A stretch of 6,611 nt of DNA, from contig JAKBCQ010000153.1 in assembly GCA_021807585.1 (NCBI GenBank), positions 1 to 6,611 on the forward strand. The letters run 5' to 3'. This document shows positions 6,486 to 6,611 of this stretch, piece after piece. The position numbers were made by a program, and so were the translations under genes. Within the stretch, counting starts at the first letter, position 1. Each line of letters begins with the position of its first letter. Source of the DNA: Planctomycetota bacterium (GTDB lineage: Bacteria; Planctomycetota; Planctomycetia; Isosphaerales; Isosphaeraceae). The notes beneath the pieces are model-generated. The model worked only from the letters and a program-made list of their open reading frames with translations. It did no database searches and was not told the origin of the DNA.

Positions 6486-6518
6486 GAGAGCTTTAATCCC
6501 TTGCATAAAGTGAGACTT

Positions 6519-6548
6519 ACTGTATCGCACGACGCCGTTCGGGGTCAA
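6519..6548 (-). promoter_or_regulatory. Predicted sigma70-type promoter of the glucokinase gene
   Basis: On the minus strand, TTGACC (6548-6543, five of six matches to the -35 consensus) is followed after 18 bp by TACAGT (6524-6519, four of six matches to the -10 consensus). Transcription would begin near 6512 and leave a leader of about 38 nt before the ATG. Spacing and position are good, and no other pair in the upstream region looks as convincing. This is a consensus match only; sigma factor preferences of this organism are unknown. Confidence 0.5.
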
Positions 6549-6563
6549 TCCGACCGCGGAGCG

Positions 6564-6581
6564 CAATTCATCCAATTCATC
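6564..6581. repeat. 9-bp perfect tandem direct repeat upstream of the glucokinase promoter
   Basis: The nonamer CAATTCATC occurs twice back to back with no spacer. On the coding strand of the gene it reads GATGAATTG twice. It lies 15 bp upstream of the predicted -35 hexamer, around -52 to -70 relative to the predicted start, where an activator or UP-like contact would sit. A related CAATTA occurs at 6598-6603. The repeat itself is directly visible; a regulatory role is inferred from position only. Confidence 0.5.
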
Positions 6582-6611
6582 TCAGACATGTCGATAACAA
6601 TTATGTTTAAA

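Noticed and set aside
5692..6513. A 273-codon plus-strand open frame opposite glucokinase
   Set aside because: It mirrors the ROK gene, whose motifs are unambiguous, and has no supporting start site or domain.
1..6611. Mobile element, CRISPR array, tRNA or rRNA
   Set aside because: No transposase, terminal inverted repeats, regularly spaced repeats or structured RNA gene could be seen; nearly the whole window is occupied by four coding genes.

Overview
The window carries four complete genes, all on the minus strand, so the order of reading runs from high to low coordinates: a ROK-family glucokinase (6474-5482), the ribosomal GTPase EF4/LepA (5285-3480), and two tandem, diverged type I signal peptidases of 499 aa (3434-1935) and 612 aa (1863-25). 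The DNA is moderately GC-rich. The style of the signal peptidases suggests a member of the Planctomycetota: very large, with a cysteine-knuckle insert and a beta-rich jelly-roll-like insert. The lack of recognisable Shine-Dalgarno sites at three of the four starts fits that. This placement is inferred from protein style only; there is no rRNA or other marker gene in the window.

Region by region: 6475-6611 is an upstream region with a good sigma70-like promoter (TTGACC, 18 bp, TACAGT), a perfect 9-bp tandem repeat just upstream of it, and a GGGAG ribosome binding site for the glucokinase. A 196-bp gap (5286-5481) separates glucokinase from lepA. It holds a plausible promoter for the lepA group and a compact inverted repeat right at the predicted transcription start. 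lepA is followed after 45 bp by the first signal peptidase and after a further 71 bp by the second. No promoter or terminator is evident in either gap, so lepA-lepB-lepB reads as one transcription unit. The last 24 bases after the second lepB are too short to interpret.

lepA-lepB is the classical bacterial pairing of a translational GTPase with the leader peptidase that cleaves exported proteins. Here the lepB position is occupied by two paralogs. Both keep the catalytic Ser and Lys, and both are split by two kinds of insertion: a CxxC...CxxC module between the catalytic Ser and the next conserved box, and a roughly 250-300 residue module, part of it jelly-roll-like, between the catalytic Lys box and the GDN box. 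This pair is the most noteworthy content of the window. The glucokinase is a housekeeping sugar kinase that appears to be transcribed separately; nothing ties it functionally to the export genes.
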